Below, one piece after another: positions 45,020 to 52,840 of a stretch of 64,000 nucleotides of DNA; the first letter of the stretch is position 1; each line of letters begins with the position of its first letter. The position numbers and the translations under genes are program-made. The stretch covers positions 3,919,501 through 3,983,500 of the forward strand of contig NZ_OY821667.1 of assembly GCF_963682185.1 (NCBI RefSeq), read 5' to 3'. The notes under the pieces are model-generated. The model saw only the letters and a program-made list of their open reading frames with translations, was not told the origin of the DNA and searched no databases. This stretch comes from an uncultured Cohaesibacter sp. (GTDB lineage Bacteria > Pseudomonadota > Alphaproteobacteria > Rhizobiales > Cohaesibacteraceae).

Positions 45020-45807
45020 AAGCCGCAATCATTGAGGCGCCGGGCGCAGGCAATCATTCGCGTGATCCGGAGCTCTTCAGACGTCTGAAGATCAATGCAC
45101 TTGCGATATTGGCAGTGCTCTTCGGCTTCGCGCTTGGCGTCTATTATATTGCAGCCCCACATCTTGCTCTTGCTGAGGAAGCGATCATTCCGGCGGCTTT
45201 CTTGCTGCTTGTCATCTTTTCTCTCGTACTCAGAGGACTTCCCAACCATCCGCACCAACGGTTTGGGGTCGCCAATGTCGTTACGTCCTTTCGGGCGGTC
45301 ATTGTATGTCTTGTTGCGGCAACGGTCTTTTGCGCAAGGGATTTGTCCGATGCTTCTTCGCCTCTATGGTTGCTGGTCTGCCTTGTCGGCTTTGCTCTGC
45401 TGCTGGATGGTGTCGATGGCTACTTGGCCCGCACGCTGAATCTGGTATCGGAATTGGGGGCTCGTTTCGATATGGAGGTGGATGCTCTCCTCCTTCTCGT
45501 CCTCTCAATTGCGGTCTATATGCTCGATAAGGCGGGGGGGTGGGTCATTGCCATTGGCATGATGCGCTATTGCTTTGTGTTCGCTCAGATTTTCTTCCCG
45601 TCCCTCAAGAGGGACCTACCGGCCTCGTTTCGCAGGAAGCTGGTCTGTGTCATTCAGGGGGGCGTCTTGTGTTTCTGTCTTATGCCTGTTGTTTCCCCTC
45701 ATCTTTCCGGCTCTCTGGCTTTCATGGCTTTGGCCCTGTTAAGCTATTCCTTCGGGGTCGACACGCTCCATCTGCTGCGCAAGGACCAGTTGGAGCGGAC
45801 CCGATGA
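45016..45807 (+). CDS. CDP-alcohol phosphatidyltransferase family protein
   Basis: Integral membrane enzyme of 263 residues with about six helices. The catalytic signature D-x2-DG-x2-AR-x8-G-x3-D-x3-D is complete in LLDGVDGYLARTLNL followed by ELGARFDMEVD. It transfers a phospho-group from a CDP-activated lipid or alcohol to a hydroxyl acceptor. The first about 20 residues before the helices include IIEAPGAGNHSRD. Coupled by ATGA overlaps to ribA and the FkbM gene, so it is presumably part of the same pathway and could lipid-link or membrane-anchor the product. This role is inference. Confidence 0.85.
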   Translation: MKAAIIEAPGAGNHSRDPELFRRLKINALAILAVLFGFALGVYYIAAPHLALAEEAIIPAAFLLLVIFSLVLRGLPNHPHQRFGVANVVTSFRAVIVCLVAATVFCARDLSDASSPLWLLVCLVGFALLLDGVDGYLARTLNLVSELGARFDMEVDALLLLVLSIAVYMLDKAGGWVIAIGMMRYCFVFAQIFFPSLKRDLPASFRRKLVCVIQGGVLCFCLMPVVSPHLSGSLAFMALALLSYSFGVDTLHLLRKDQLERTR

Positions 45808-46550
45808 ACACCAGTTTCAACACCGCCTTCGGCATAGGGCGCTCTTTGCTTGTCTATTACGGGCAGCCGTGGCGCCGAAGGGCCTTGAAGCGTTTTTACA
45901 ATGCACTCATCGAGCCGGGAGATCTTGTTTTTGATATCGGAGCCCATGTCGGCAACCGAAGCAAAAGCATGTTGTCATTGGGGGCGGAGGTTGTTGCCGT
46001 TGAACCGCAACCGGCCTTTGCCGAGTTGCTGGATAGAATATTTGCATCAAGGTTGAGGGGGCTTGAACGGTGTGCTCTGGGGGCCGCCGAAGGGCAGGTG
46101 ACGCTGAGGATTTCCAGTCAGCATCCAACCGTCAGCAGCATATCGAGCGCCTTCGTTGATGGGGTTCAGAACAATAAAGGATTTCGCCAGGTTGTCTGGG
46201 ATCGCGAAATGTCCGTGCCAATGACCACGCTTGATGCGCTGATCGATCGATATGGCATACCGTCCTTTTGCAAAATTGATTGCGAGGGCGCTGAAGCCGA
46301 GATTCTGAGAGGGCTTTCACAACCGATCAGGCTCGTTGCCTTTGAATATACTCCAGCCATGCCAGCGCTGGCTCAAGAGGCCATCGCGCGGCTTGGGGAA
46401 CTTGGGCGTTATCGGTTCAATCGTGTGATTGGCGAGAGCCATCGCTTTGTTGAAACGGACTGGAAAGACGAGGCCGCAATGCTTGAGGATCTGGCCTTGC
46501 TATCTCCGTCAAGTCCGTTTGGCGATATATATGCCCGCCTTGAAAGCTGA
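45804..46550 (+). CDS. FkbM-family SAM-dependent methyltransferase
   Basis: O-methyltransferase-like protein of 248 residues. Motif I is DLVFDIGAHVGNRSKSML, the acidic residue is in VVAVEPQPAFAELL, and the FkbM signature CKIDCEGAEAEILRGL is intact. FkbM proteins usually methylate hydroxyls on sugars or polyketides. The ATG at 45804 overlaps the CDP-alcohol transferase stop. Third gene of ribA-pgsA-like-fkbM, converging on the UPF0104 gene 30 bp away. Confidence 0.85.
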   Translation: MNTSFNTAFGIGRSLLVYYGQPWRRRALKRFYNALIEPGDLVFDIGAHVGNRSKSMLSLGAEVVAVEPQPAFAELLDRIFASRLRGLERCALGAAEGQVTLRISSQHPTVSSISSAFVDGVQNNKGFRQVVWDREMSVPMTTLDALIDRYGIPSFCKIDCEGAEAEILRGLSQPIRLVAFEYTPAMPALAQEAIARLGELGRYRFNRVIGESHRFVETDWKDEAAMLEDLALLSPSSPFGDIYARLES

Positions 46551-46579
46551 TGCCAGTGTTTGTGACGCCAACGGACCTT

Positions 46580-47512
46580 TCATGCTCTGACGAGACGTCC
46601 TTTCGCAAGAGCGATAACAATGGCCAACGCGCCCGGAATCGCCGCTCCTGCGAGGGAAAGCACTCCGTAAAGCAGGCTTGCAGCCAGCCCCTGAGTGCTG
46701 GCGAAGCCCAAAAGCGGCCAGAGGGCAGCCGCTGCGGCTTCCCGTGTTCCCCATCCGCCAATACCCGCTGGGATCAACATCGTCAGAAGGCAAAGTGGAA
46801 GGATGGTGAAGGCCGCGATTGGAGGCAGCGGAGCGCCCACAGCATCCGACGCGATGAGAAATGTTGCGATATAGCCGCTCACGATGACGAGGTTCAGCCC
46901 CGCTTGCACGATCCATGCTCCATCGTGCCAAAAGACTTTGGCAAGGGCTGGCTTGAGATTGCGAAACCTTGCAGGAAGGTGACTTTGCTTCACGCCCAGT
47001 GCCAAGCCGAGAAAAGCAAGCAGCAATGCAACTGCCGCCCAAAGAGCGAGGCTGATGCCTTGGGGCAGTTGATCCTTCAACAGAAACGGCCAAGCCCAAA
47101 GCCCCATTGCGCTAAGGATGAAGAAGGCAATCTGTCCGGACAGCCTTTCAAGAAAAACTGCGGTCGCAGGCCTTTTCCAGCCGCCTTTCCCTTCGGTTCT
47201 GTTGCGATAGGCTCTGATCGCGTCGCCAGCCATGCCTCCGGGCAGAACAAGGTTGAGCGCGCTGCTCACATAATATTCGCGAATGGCGAGCCCTGCCTCT
47301 ATCTCGTGTCCCAGCCGACCAGCCGTAAAACGCCATCGATAGGCAGAGGCAAGGATCTGGATCTGAACCACCACAAAGGCCGCAACCACATGGCCAGCCG
47401 GTACACGCTTGAGCATGTCAACAAGGCGAATGGGCTCCGTCGCCGTGACAAGGAGCGCGAGCAAAGCAAGGCTGGCGAGGGCAGAGAATGTGGCAAATTT
47501 TCGCAAATCCAT
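46580..47512 (-). CDS. UPF0104/lysylphosphatidylglycerol-synthase-type membrane protein
   Basis: Polytopic protein of 310 residues with about eight helices, in the family of the membrane half of MprF and related flippases. The typical motif LVLPGGMAGDAIRAYRNR and the C-terminal IPAGIGGWGTREAAAAAL are present. There is no cytosolic synthase domain. The start at the ATG at 47512 is chosen; an in-frame start at 47572 would overlap the divergent sulfatase gene. It may move a lipid-linked compound across the membrane; specificity unknown. Confidence 0.82.
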   Translation of the reverse strand: MDLRKFATFSALASLALLALLVTATEPIRLVDMLKRVPAGHVVAAFVVVQIQILASAYRWRFTAGRLGHEIEAGLAIREYYVSSALNLVLPGGMAGDAIRAYRNRTEGKGGWKRPATAVFLERLSGQIAFFILSAMGLWAWPFLLKDQLPQGISLALWAAVALLLAFLGLALGVKQSHLPARFRNLKPALAKVFWHDGAWIVQAGLNLVIVSGYIATFLIASDAVGAPLPPIAAFTILPLCLLTMLIPAGIGGWGTREAAAAALWPLLGFASTQGLAASLLYGVLSLAGAAIPGALAIVIALAKGRLVRA

Positions 47513-47542
47513 TTCTTTCTTTGGTGACGGGAGAAGGTGACC

Positions 47543-49222
47543 TTGTTTCGTGATTTTCAAAATACCCCGCAAGCCTCAAGAGCAAGCCTTGGTGCAAAAA
47601 GGGCCAAATCCGGAAGGGATAGACCCCTTACGCGGCTTTTGCCTTTCCTGTTAGTGCTCATAATCAGCTTTGTGGTTCTCTCGCTGCCAGATCATCCCGG
47701 TGCTTTTTATTGGAATAGTTTCTTGCGTCTGCCGCTTGAGATGCCGCTCATCATCCTTGTTCTTTGCCTTTTGCCAAGAAAACTGGCGGCCGCCAGCGCC
47801 TTCGCTATCGCTTTGACATTGTTTCTGCTGCTCTTTCTCAAAGCTGCTGACATCGGTGTTCAGTCTGCCTTTCAAAGGCAATTCAACCCGTATCTGGATC
47901 TGAAAATGCTGAAAGATGGGTGGAATCTTCTTTCCGGTACCATCGGCAAGGGCCACGGCGGGCTGATATTGGTGAGCTTGGGTATCATCTATCTGGCTCT
48001 TTTTGTGGTGTTCCTAAAGGCTGAAAACCGCCTGATCAACGCTGAAGACGGATTGAAAAGAGCCTATGTGCGCCTGAGTTTGGGTCTTCTTGCGGCAGGA
48101 GCAGGTCTTCTTTTTGTTGGGCCATTTCCCTTTGCGCGGTCTGACCTTCAGGCTCTGCCTTATCTGGGTAAAAGGCTGGTATTGGTCAGGCAGTCCATTT
48201 TCGACATGCAGACTTTTGAGCGCGAGATCACAAGCTTCGACGGGGTCGCCTCAAAAAACAACCTCTTTGCGGAAATCAAGGGGCGAGATGTCATTCTGGT
48301 ATTCGTTGAATCCTATGGACGTAGCGCCATTGAAGACCCTCTTTATAGCCCTCTGATCGGTCCAAGGCTCGAAAAGGTGGAAAGTCAGTTGGATGAGGCC
48401 GGGTTTGCGTCTGCCAGCGGATGGCTAAAATCTCCAACAGTGGGTGGGGTGAGCTGGCTGGCACATGGCACTTTTCTCTCAGGTCTTTGGGTGGATAATC
48501 AGGCACGCTATGACCGGCTCATGATCAGTCAACGCAAGAGCCTCAACCGGCTTTTTCAAAAGGCAGGGTGGCAAACGGCGGCCATCATGCCCGCCATAAC
48601 AATGGATTGGCCTGAAGCTGACTATTTTGGCTACGATCAGGTGTTCGCCGCCAAGGATCTTGGCTATAAGGGCAAACCGTTCAACTGGATCACGATGCCA
48701 GATCAGTATAGCTTGGCAGCCTTTGATCGTCTGGTCCGGCAGCCCGCTCGAAAAGAGGGGAACCCTGTTATGGCAGAGATGGCGCTTGTATCCAGCCATG
48801 CCCCCTGGACGCCGGTTGCAAGGTTGATTGACTGGAAGTCTGTCGGCGATGGTACCGTCTTCAATGAGCAAGCCACAAGCGATCAGTCCCCAAAGGTTGT
48901 CTGGGCGGATCGGGATAACATCCGGGATCACTATATCCGCACGATAGACTATTCAATCCAGACGCTTGGAGACTATGTTTCCCGCTTTGGTGACGATGCC
49001 ATATTCATCATTCTGGGCGACCATCAACCGGCTCCACTGATAACCGGCGAAAAGGCCTCTCGCGCCGTGCCGGTCCATATCATCAGTCGGGATCAGACGC
49101 TGGTGGGTAGGTTTGAGGGCGAAGGCTTCTCGCGAGGTATGACGCCGGCAAAGGCAGCGCCCGTGTTGCCTATGGACAGCATGCGAAAGCGTCTTGTCCG
49201 TCTCTTCAGTCAATCAGAATAG
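47543..49222 (+). CDS. Membrane-anchored sulfatase/LTA-synthase-like protein
   Basis: Protein of about 559 residues: four to five N-terminal helices (to about residue 195) then an exported alkaline-phosphatase-superfamily domain. Catalytic-type segments are ILVFVESYGRSAIED, VGGVSWLAHGTFLSG (nucleophile Ser/Thr region), SSHAPWTP and FIILGDHQPAPLI (metal His/Asp). Such enzymes transfer phosphoglycerol or phosphoethanolamine to envelope glycans. GGGAGAAG at 47529-47536 fits a TTG start at 47543 better than the GTG at 47537, which touches it. The start is only 30 bp from the divergent UPF0104 start. Confidence 0.82.
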   Translation: MFRDFQNTPQASRASLGAKRAKSGRDRPLTRLLPFLLVLIISFVVLSLPDHPGAFYWNSFLRLPLEMPLIILVLCLLPRKLAAASAFAIALTLFLLLFLKAADIGVQSAFQRQFNPYLDLKMLKDGWNLLSGTIGKGHGGLILVSLGIIYLALFVVFLKAENRLINAEDGLKRAYVRLSLGLLAAGAGLLFVGPFPFARSDLQALPYLGKRLVLVRQSIFDMQTFEREITSFDGVASKNNLFAEIKGRDVILVFVESYGRSAIEDPLYSPLIGPRLEKVESQLDEAGFASASGWLKSPTVGGVSWLAHGTFLSGLWVDNQARYDRLMISQRKSLNRLFQKAGWQTAAIMPAITMDWPEADYFGYDQVFAAKDLGYKGKPFNWITMPDQYSLAAFDRLVRQPARKEGNPVMAEMALVSSHAPWTPVARLIDWKSVGDGTVFNEQATSDQSPKVVWADRDNIRDHYIRTIDYSIQTLGDYVSRFGDDAIFIILGDHQPAPLITGEKASRAVPVHIISRDQTLVGRFEGEGFSRGMTPAKAAPVLPMDSMRKRLVRLFSQSE

Positions 49223-49336
49223 ACTGCCAATTCTCATGCATTTGATCTTGTTGGGGGTGAACCATAAGTCACCCAATGAGAACTCACTCATAGATGCCTG
49301 CAGTCGCAGGACTGTCGGAAATAGAGAGAGGCTCTC

Positions 49337-49423
49337 ATGAACAAGCCAATTGATACCAATCATTTAGACCATGCTGCAATGCTGCTCTACTGGACGGCCT
49401 TTGCTGGCGAGGGTCTGGCCTGA
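49337..49423 (+). CDS. 28-residue peptide gene coupled to the M15 peptidase gene
   Basis: A very short frame (MNKPIDTNHLDHAAMLLYW..., 28 residues) with a good ribosome site (GAGAGAGG, ending five nt before the ATG). Its TGA overlaps the ATG of the next gene as TGATG. The arrangement is that of a leader peptide or a real micro-protein providing translational coupling. No homologue is recognised. The rest of the 49223-49422 gap is unremarkable apart from small repeats near 49300 (CCTGCAGTCGCAGG). Confidence 0.45.
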   Translation: MNKPIDTNHLDHAAMLLYWTAFAGEGLA

Positions 49424-50253
49424 TGATCCGTATCCTTTCCGCTTTGCTGATTGCAGTCGCCATCGCCATTACGCCTCTCACTTGGCATTATGGGCAAAAA
49501 TATTTTCAATCGCCGCAGCCCGCACCGGTCACGCCTCGCGATGATACCGCACTAAGGGCAGAGATTGAGGCCCTGCGCAATCATGTCAGCGAATTGCAAA
49601 CCCGGATTGATGGGCTTGATGCGCGTCTCTCGCTTGGTCTGCTGGGCAGCGCCAGAGACGCTGCTCCAGAAAGCGAGGGTATTGCGCCAGCATCGGATAG
49701 CCTCAAGGATTCTTTCGCTCAAGTCGTGCTGATTGCAGATCGGCGCAACGCCAACAATGGGCTGACTGTTGCTTCGCCATCCTTTCTGTCAAACCTGCTT
49801 GGGCTTCCGCGCGAAAACTTGACCGATGATTGCCAACAGATGACCAATCCCAAATTGGCGAAGCTGCTTAAAACAGAGAATGTCGGCCCGATCACGGTGC
49901 GCATGCTGGAACCAGCTCTCATTTCACTTCGTCAGGTTTTCGCCAATGTCCAGGTTTTCGAGCCAGAGCTCTACGCGCGCGTCAAGAGCGCCGGATCTCT
50001 ATGTGTGCGGCGTATTAGAGGATCCACCACTTCGGCTTCCGCGCATGCTTATGGATTGGCTCTGGATATAAATATTGATGGAGTGCTCGACAGTCTGGCG
50101 GATGGCAAAACCCAGCTCGGTCTCATTCTACTGGCTGATTTCTTCAAGAAAGAAGGCTGGATTTGGGGGGCTGGCTTCGGCCGCGAGGATTCCATGCATT
50201 TTGAAGTCAGCCGTGAAAAGCTGCAACAGTGGCGACGGTTGGGCGAAATCTAG
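49423..50253 (+). CDS. M15-type peptidase (VanY/endolysin-like) with membrane anchor
   Basis: Protein of 276 residues. An N-terminal helix (about 5-22) anchors it or acts as signal, a short coiled coil follows (about 40-72, ALRAEIEALRNHVSELQTRI), and the C-terminal domain has the zinc-peptidase pattern SAHAYGLALDINIDG and WGAGFGREDSMHFEVS (ligands His, Asp, His). It is likely a murein peptidase acting on stem peptides in the periplasm. ATG at 49423 overlaps the short upstream frame. It lies next to the T6SS locus but on the opposite strand; the anchor argues against it being a secreted effector. Confidence 0.82.
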   Translation: MIRILSALLIAVAIAITPLTWHYGQKYFQSPQPAPVTPRDDTALRAEIEALRNHVSELQTRIDGLDARLSLGLLGSARDAAPESEGIAPASDSLKDSFAQVVLIADRRNANNGLTVASPSFLSNLLGLPRENLTDDCQQMTNPKLAKLLKTENVGPITVRMLEPALISLRQVFANVQVFEPELYARVKSAGSLCVRRIRGSTTSASAHAYGLALDINIDGVLDSLADGKTQLGLILLADFFKKEGWIWGAGFGREDSMHFEVSREKLQQWRRLGEI

Positions 50254-50305
50254 CGAGCCCTTGGTGCAGGAACGTTTTGTCCAATAAGCAAGATCATTGG
50301 CGAGC

Positions 50306-51409
50306 TTATGTGAAGGGGCAGTGACTGCACATGTCGAAAGGGGCTATCTCCAGCACTTTCTGAAAAGATCCGCTGAGTGCCTGTGTCAGATTGAGAAACG
50401 GGGTTATTGCCAACTCCGGCGGAGAGAAACTGGAGTCAAGGGTCACCATGGCCATGGCGGCCTCCTGAGCTGCTTCCTGTCCCAATTTCATGGCTTCCAG
50501 TGAAGGCAAGCTGTCGAGTTTTGCGTTGAGCGCCAAGGGCTCTAGCGGCGGTAGCGGCAAGGAGAAGCCGTTCCAGACCGCCAGCATGGTCTCTATCCGA
50601 TCAAGCATCCATGGCCCGAATGCCTCCGGGCCAAAGGCTTCCTCGATGGTATCCAGAGACTGGATGACCAATGCCAACTTTTGCAGCTCCGGAAACTGGA
50701 TAGCCAGATTGGGCGGGGTCACCGCTGCAAGGTCTGACATATAGCCATACATCAACTCAAGGCTGCCCGGTTCACTCAGAGGCGGCAGGCTCAGCGTTTC
50801 ATCCAGCGACATGATGTTGGGTATGCCCGCAACAATTCGCGCCATGGATACTTGCGGTGCGGTCAGAGCAAAGTCGAAATGCGGAAAGGACGCCTGCGGG
50901 TAAGACGGGAATGAGTCCACGGCGAATGGATCAATGCCCAAGGATTGGAGATCGAGCGTCAGCTGTGCGATGTTCGCAAAATTGAGGAGCGGTTCCATTC
51001 TGAAAGAGGTCAGCCGACCCAACTGCGGCCAGACATTGCTTTCTATGCTCTGGGCAGCCTCGGCCATTTCCATTTCCAGCGTGGGCAGATCATCCAGCGT
51101 GAATGTTTCCGATAGCATCGAGAGGGTCTGCGCCAACAGGAGCATGGGCATGCTGCCGAGGTTGAGGGACGGCAAGCCAGATCGATTCAATGCCATGCCA
51201 AAGATCGGCTTTTCGCCGAAATATAATGGAGGCAGAACCGATGGATCAAAGCCTGCTGCGATTTGCATATCGAGCCGGTTCTCTGGCGTAAGAGAGGGTA
51301 GAGCCACCCCCAAAGCCATGGAAAGAGGAGGCGGAGGAAGGATCGGTAAGACCCCCATATAGAGGCTCTTTTGCATTTCTGTGACGGAGGATTCGCAGAA
51401 ACAGGGCAT
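50306..51409 (-). CDS. Unrecognised protein at the end of the T6SS operon
   Basis: Protein of 367 residues with no family recognised. It is rich in Leu, Pro, Met and Ser, with recurring LPxL-type segments (GLPSLNLGSMPMLLLA, DDLPTLEMEMAEAAQS, KLDSLPSLEAMKLGQ), suggesting a repetitive amphipathic-helical fold. Cysteines cluster only at the two ends: CFC at the N-terminus and CSHC four residues from the C-terminus. It starts two bases after the PP2C gene stops, so it belongs to the tssK-tssL-tssM-tagF-PP2C operon. It could be an effector, adaptor or structural accessory; which cannot be decided. Confidence 0.6.
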   Translation of the reverse strand: MPCFCESSVTEMQKSLYMGVLPILPPPPLSMALGVALPSLTPENRLDMQIAAGFDPSVLPPLYFGEKPIFGMALNRSGLPSLNLGSMPMLLLAQTLSMLSETFTLDDLPTLEMEMAEAAQSIESNVWPQLGRLTSFRMEPLLNFANIAQLTLDLQSLGIDPFAVDSFPSYPQASFPHFDFALTAPQVSMARIVAGIPNIMSLDETLSLPPLSEPGSLELMYGYMSDLAAVTPPNLAIQFPELQKLALVIQSLDTIEEAFGPEAFGPWMLDRIETMLAVWNGFSLPLPPLEPLALNAKLDSLPSLEAMKLGQEAAQEAAMAMVTLDSSFSPPELAITPFLNLTQALSGSFQKVLEIAPFDMCSHCPFT

Positions 51410-51411
51410 GG

Positions 51412-52149
51412 TTAAACCTCGACAACGATGATGGAGACATTGTCAGCGGCACCCGCATCGAGCGCGAATTGCAGTAGATCATCGCTCACAGTGTCAATCG
51501 GCTTTTCATCAAGATAATGAAGCAGGGTATCCTCGTTCGCATATTTTGAAAGGCCATCCGAACAGAGCAGGAAGCGATCGCCAGACCGGATTTCACCGCG
51601 TCGCTTGTCGATTTCCAGAACATCACTCACGCCAACCGCACGCGTGATCTGGTTGGACTGCGGATGGTTTTCCGCTTCTTCCCACGTCAAATAGCCTTGC
51701 TCGACAAGCTCGCCCACGACCGAGTGATCCGAACTGATAATCTCGATTGCACCATCACGATATCGATAAAGACGGCTGTCTCCCACCCAGAGGCACAGGA
51801 AGTTGGTCTCTGACAGGGCTAGAATAACAGCGGTTGCCCCAATCGTGCCAATGGACCGGCGCGCGGCCTCGGCTTTGATCTCGCAATGGGCGCGATGAAG
51901 CGCCTGTCGCGCCTTGCACATCACCTCTGTCGGCTCGAGATGATCGGCAAGAGACTGGAGAGACTGAACCACAGTCTGACTGGCAAAGTCGCCCGCAACA
52001 TGCCCTCCCATTCCATCGGAAATGGCCCATAGATCCAGCTCCGGGCGAGAAAGAATTGCGTCTTCATTGACCTTTCTTACCAAGCCGGTATGGGTTATGG
52101 CGCTGCTCTTTCTTGTCGTCTGTTCAGGCGGTGCGTATGTATCAGTCAT
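51412..52149 (-). CDS. PP2C-family serine/threonine phosphatase (PppA-like)
   Basis: Protein phosphatase of 245 residues. Metal-binding motifs in order: NEDAIL, ISDGMGGHVAGDFAS, GTIGATAVILAL, LWVGDSRLYRYRDG, LLCSDGLSKY and ADNVSIIVVEV. In threonine-phosphorylation-controlled T6SSs, PppA reverses PpkA phosphorylation of the FHA protein; TagF and the FHA protein are both encoded nearby, which supports that role. The ATG at 52149 has AGGAAA five bases upstream; an in-frame start at 52188 lies inside tagF. The kinase gene is not in the window. Confidence 0.9.
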   Translation of the reverse strand: MTDTYAPPEQTTRKSSAITHTGLVRKVNEDAILSRPELDLWAISDGMGGHVAGDFASQTVVQSLQSLADHLEPTEVMCKARQALHRAHCEIKAEAARRSIGTIGATAVILALSETNFLCLWVGDSRLYRYRDGAIEIISSDHSVVGELVEQGYLTWEEAENHPQSNQITRAVGVSDVLEIDKRRGEIRSGDRFLLCSDGLSKYANEDTLLHYLDEKPIDTVSDDLLQFALDAGAADNVSIIVVEV

Positions 52150-52159
52150 CGTTTTCCTG

Positions 52160-52840
52160 TCAGGCTCGGTTGTTCCATATAGGAGCATTCAGGTCGAATA
52201 TGGCGTGCGCCATTTCAGAGCCACTGGGCATCTGAGGCGTCAGAAGAATGCGGTTGTCTTCGTCAACCGACGAGATCCAGAGAGTTGCCTGGTCATGCTG
52301 CGCCATTGCCGCAAGGGCTTCTTCTTCACTGCCCGTAAAATGGCAAGGCAAGCGGCTCTTTTGCAGGCTCGGCTCAGGAATAGAAAAGACACTCTCTTCT
52401 GATGGCAGTCGTTGAGGAATTTGCTGCAACAGATCCAACTTTGCCGTCTCTTCCAACATGGCCAATGCGACATCTTCCAGCATGGGCATAGCAGGCGAGA
52501 GGCGCTTGTAGAGGTCTCCGGCGGGTTCATCTGTTTCAACGGCAAGGCAGAGCGGGAATTGTCGCCCAACCCGATCCACACTCGGCATGACAAGCCCCGC
52601 GACGGAATGGCTTCCACATATGCCGAAAGGCAGAGCAAACCGCCAGATGGGCGCGCTCATGTAGCAGGTCTGCCATTGGTCAAGCAGTGTTTCCCGTCCG
52701 GTGATCATCAGGCCTTGCAGCCAGCGGTCCCAGCTCTGAACGAAACCGGGTGACAGACCTGAGCGGACAAAATCACCAACGCAAGGGACTTTGCCATACC
52801 AGCCGACAGCAGCTTTTGTTGTCACAGAGAACTCGGGCAT
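52160..52840 (-). CDS. tagF: T6SS regulatory protein TagF
   Basis: Protein of 226 residues of the TagF family (type VI secretion-associated, formerly DUF2094), a post-translational repressor of T6SS assembly. The family start is visible: VGWYGKVPCVGDFVRSGLSPGF and WDRWLQ, then SAPIWRFALPFGICG and MPSVDRVGRQFPL. It overlaps the 3' end of tssM by 19 bases and ends ten bases before the PP2C gene. In Agrobacterium and Serratia TagF acts through the FHA protein, also present here. Confidence 0.92.
   Translation of the reverse strand: MPEFSVTTKAAVGWYGKVPCVGDFVRSGLSPGFVQSWDRWLQGLMITGRETLLDQWQTCYMSAPIWRFALPFGICGSHSVAGLVMPSVDRVGRQFPLCLAVETDEPAGDLYKRLSPAMPMLEDVALAMLEETAKLDLLQQIPQRLPSEESVFSIPEPSLQKSRLPCHFTGSEEEALAAMAQHDQATLWISSVDEDNRILLTPQMPSGSEMAHAIFDLNAPIWNNRA

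Noticed and set aside
49423-50253. M15 peptidase as a T6SS effector
   Set aside because: It has an N-terminal membrane segment and coiled coil, is on the opposite strand from the T6SS genes and lacks an immunity-type neighbour.
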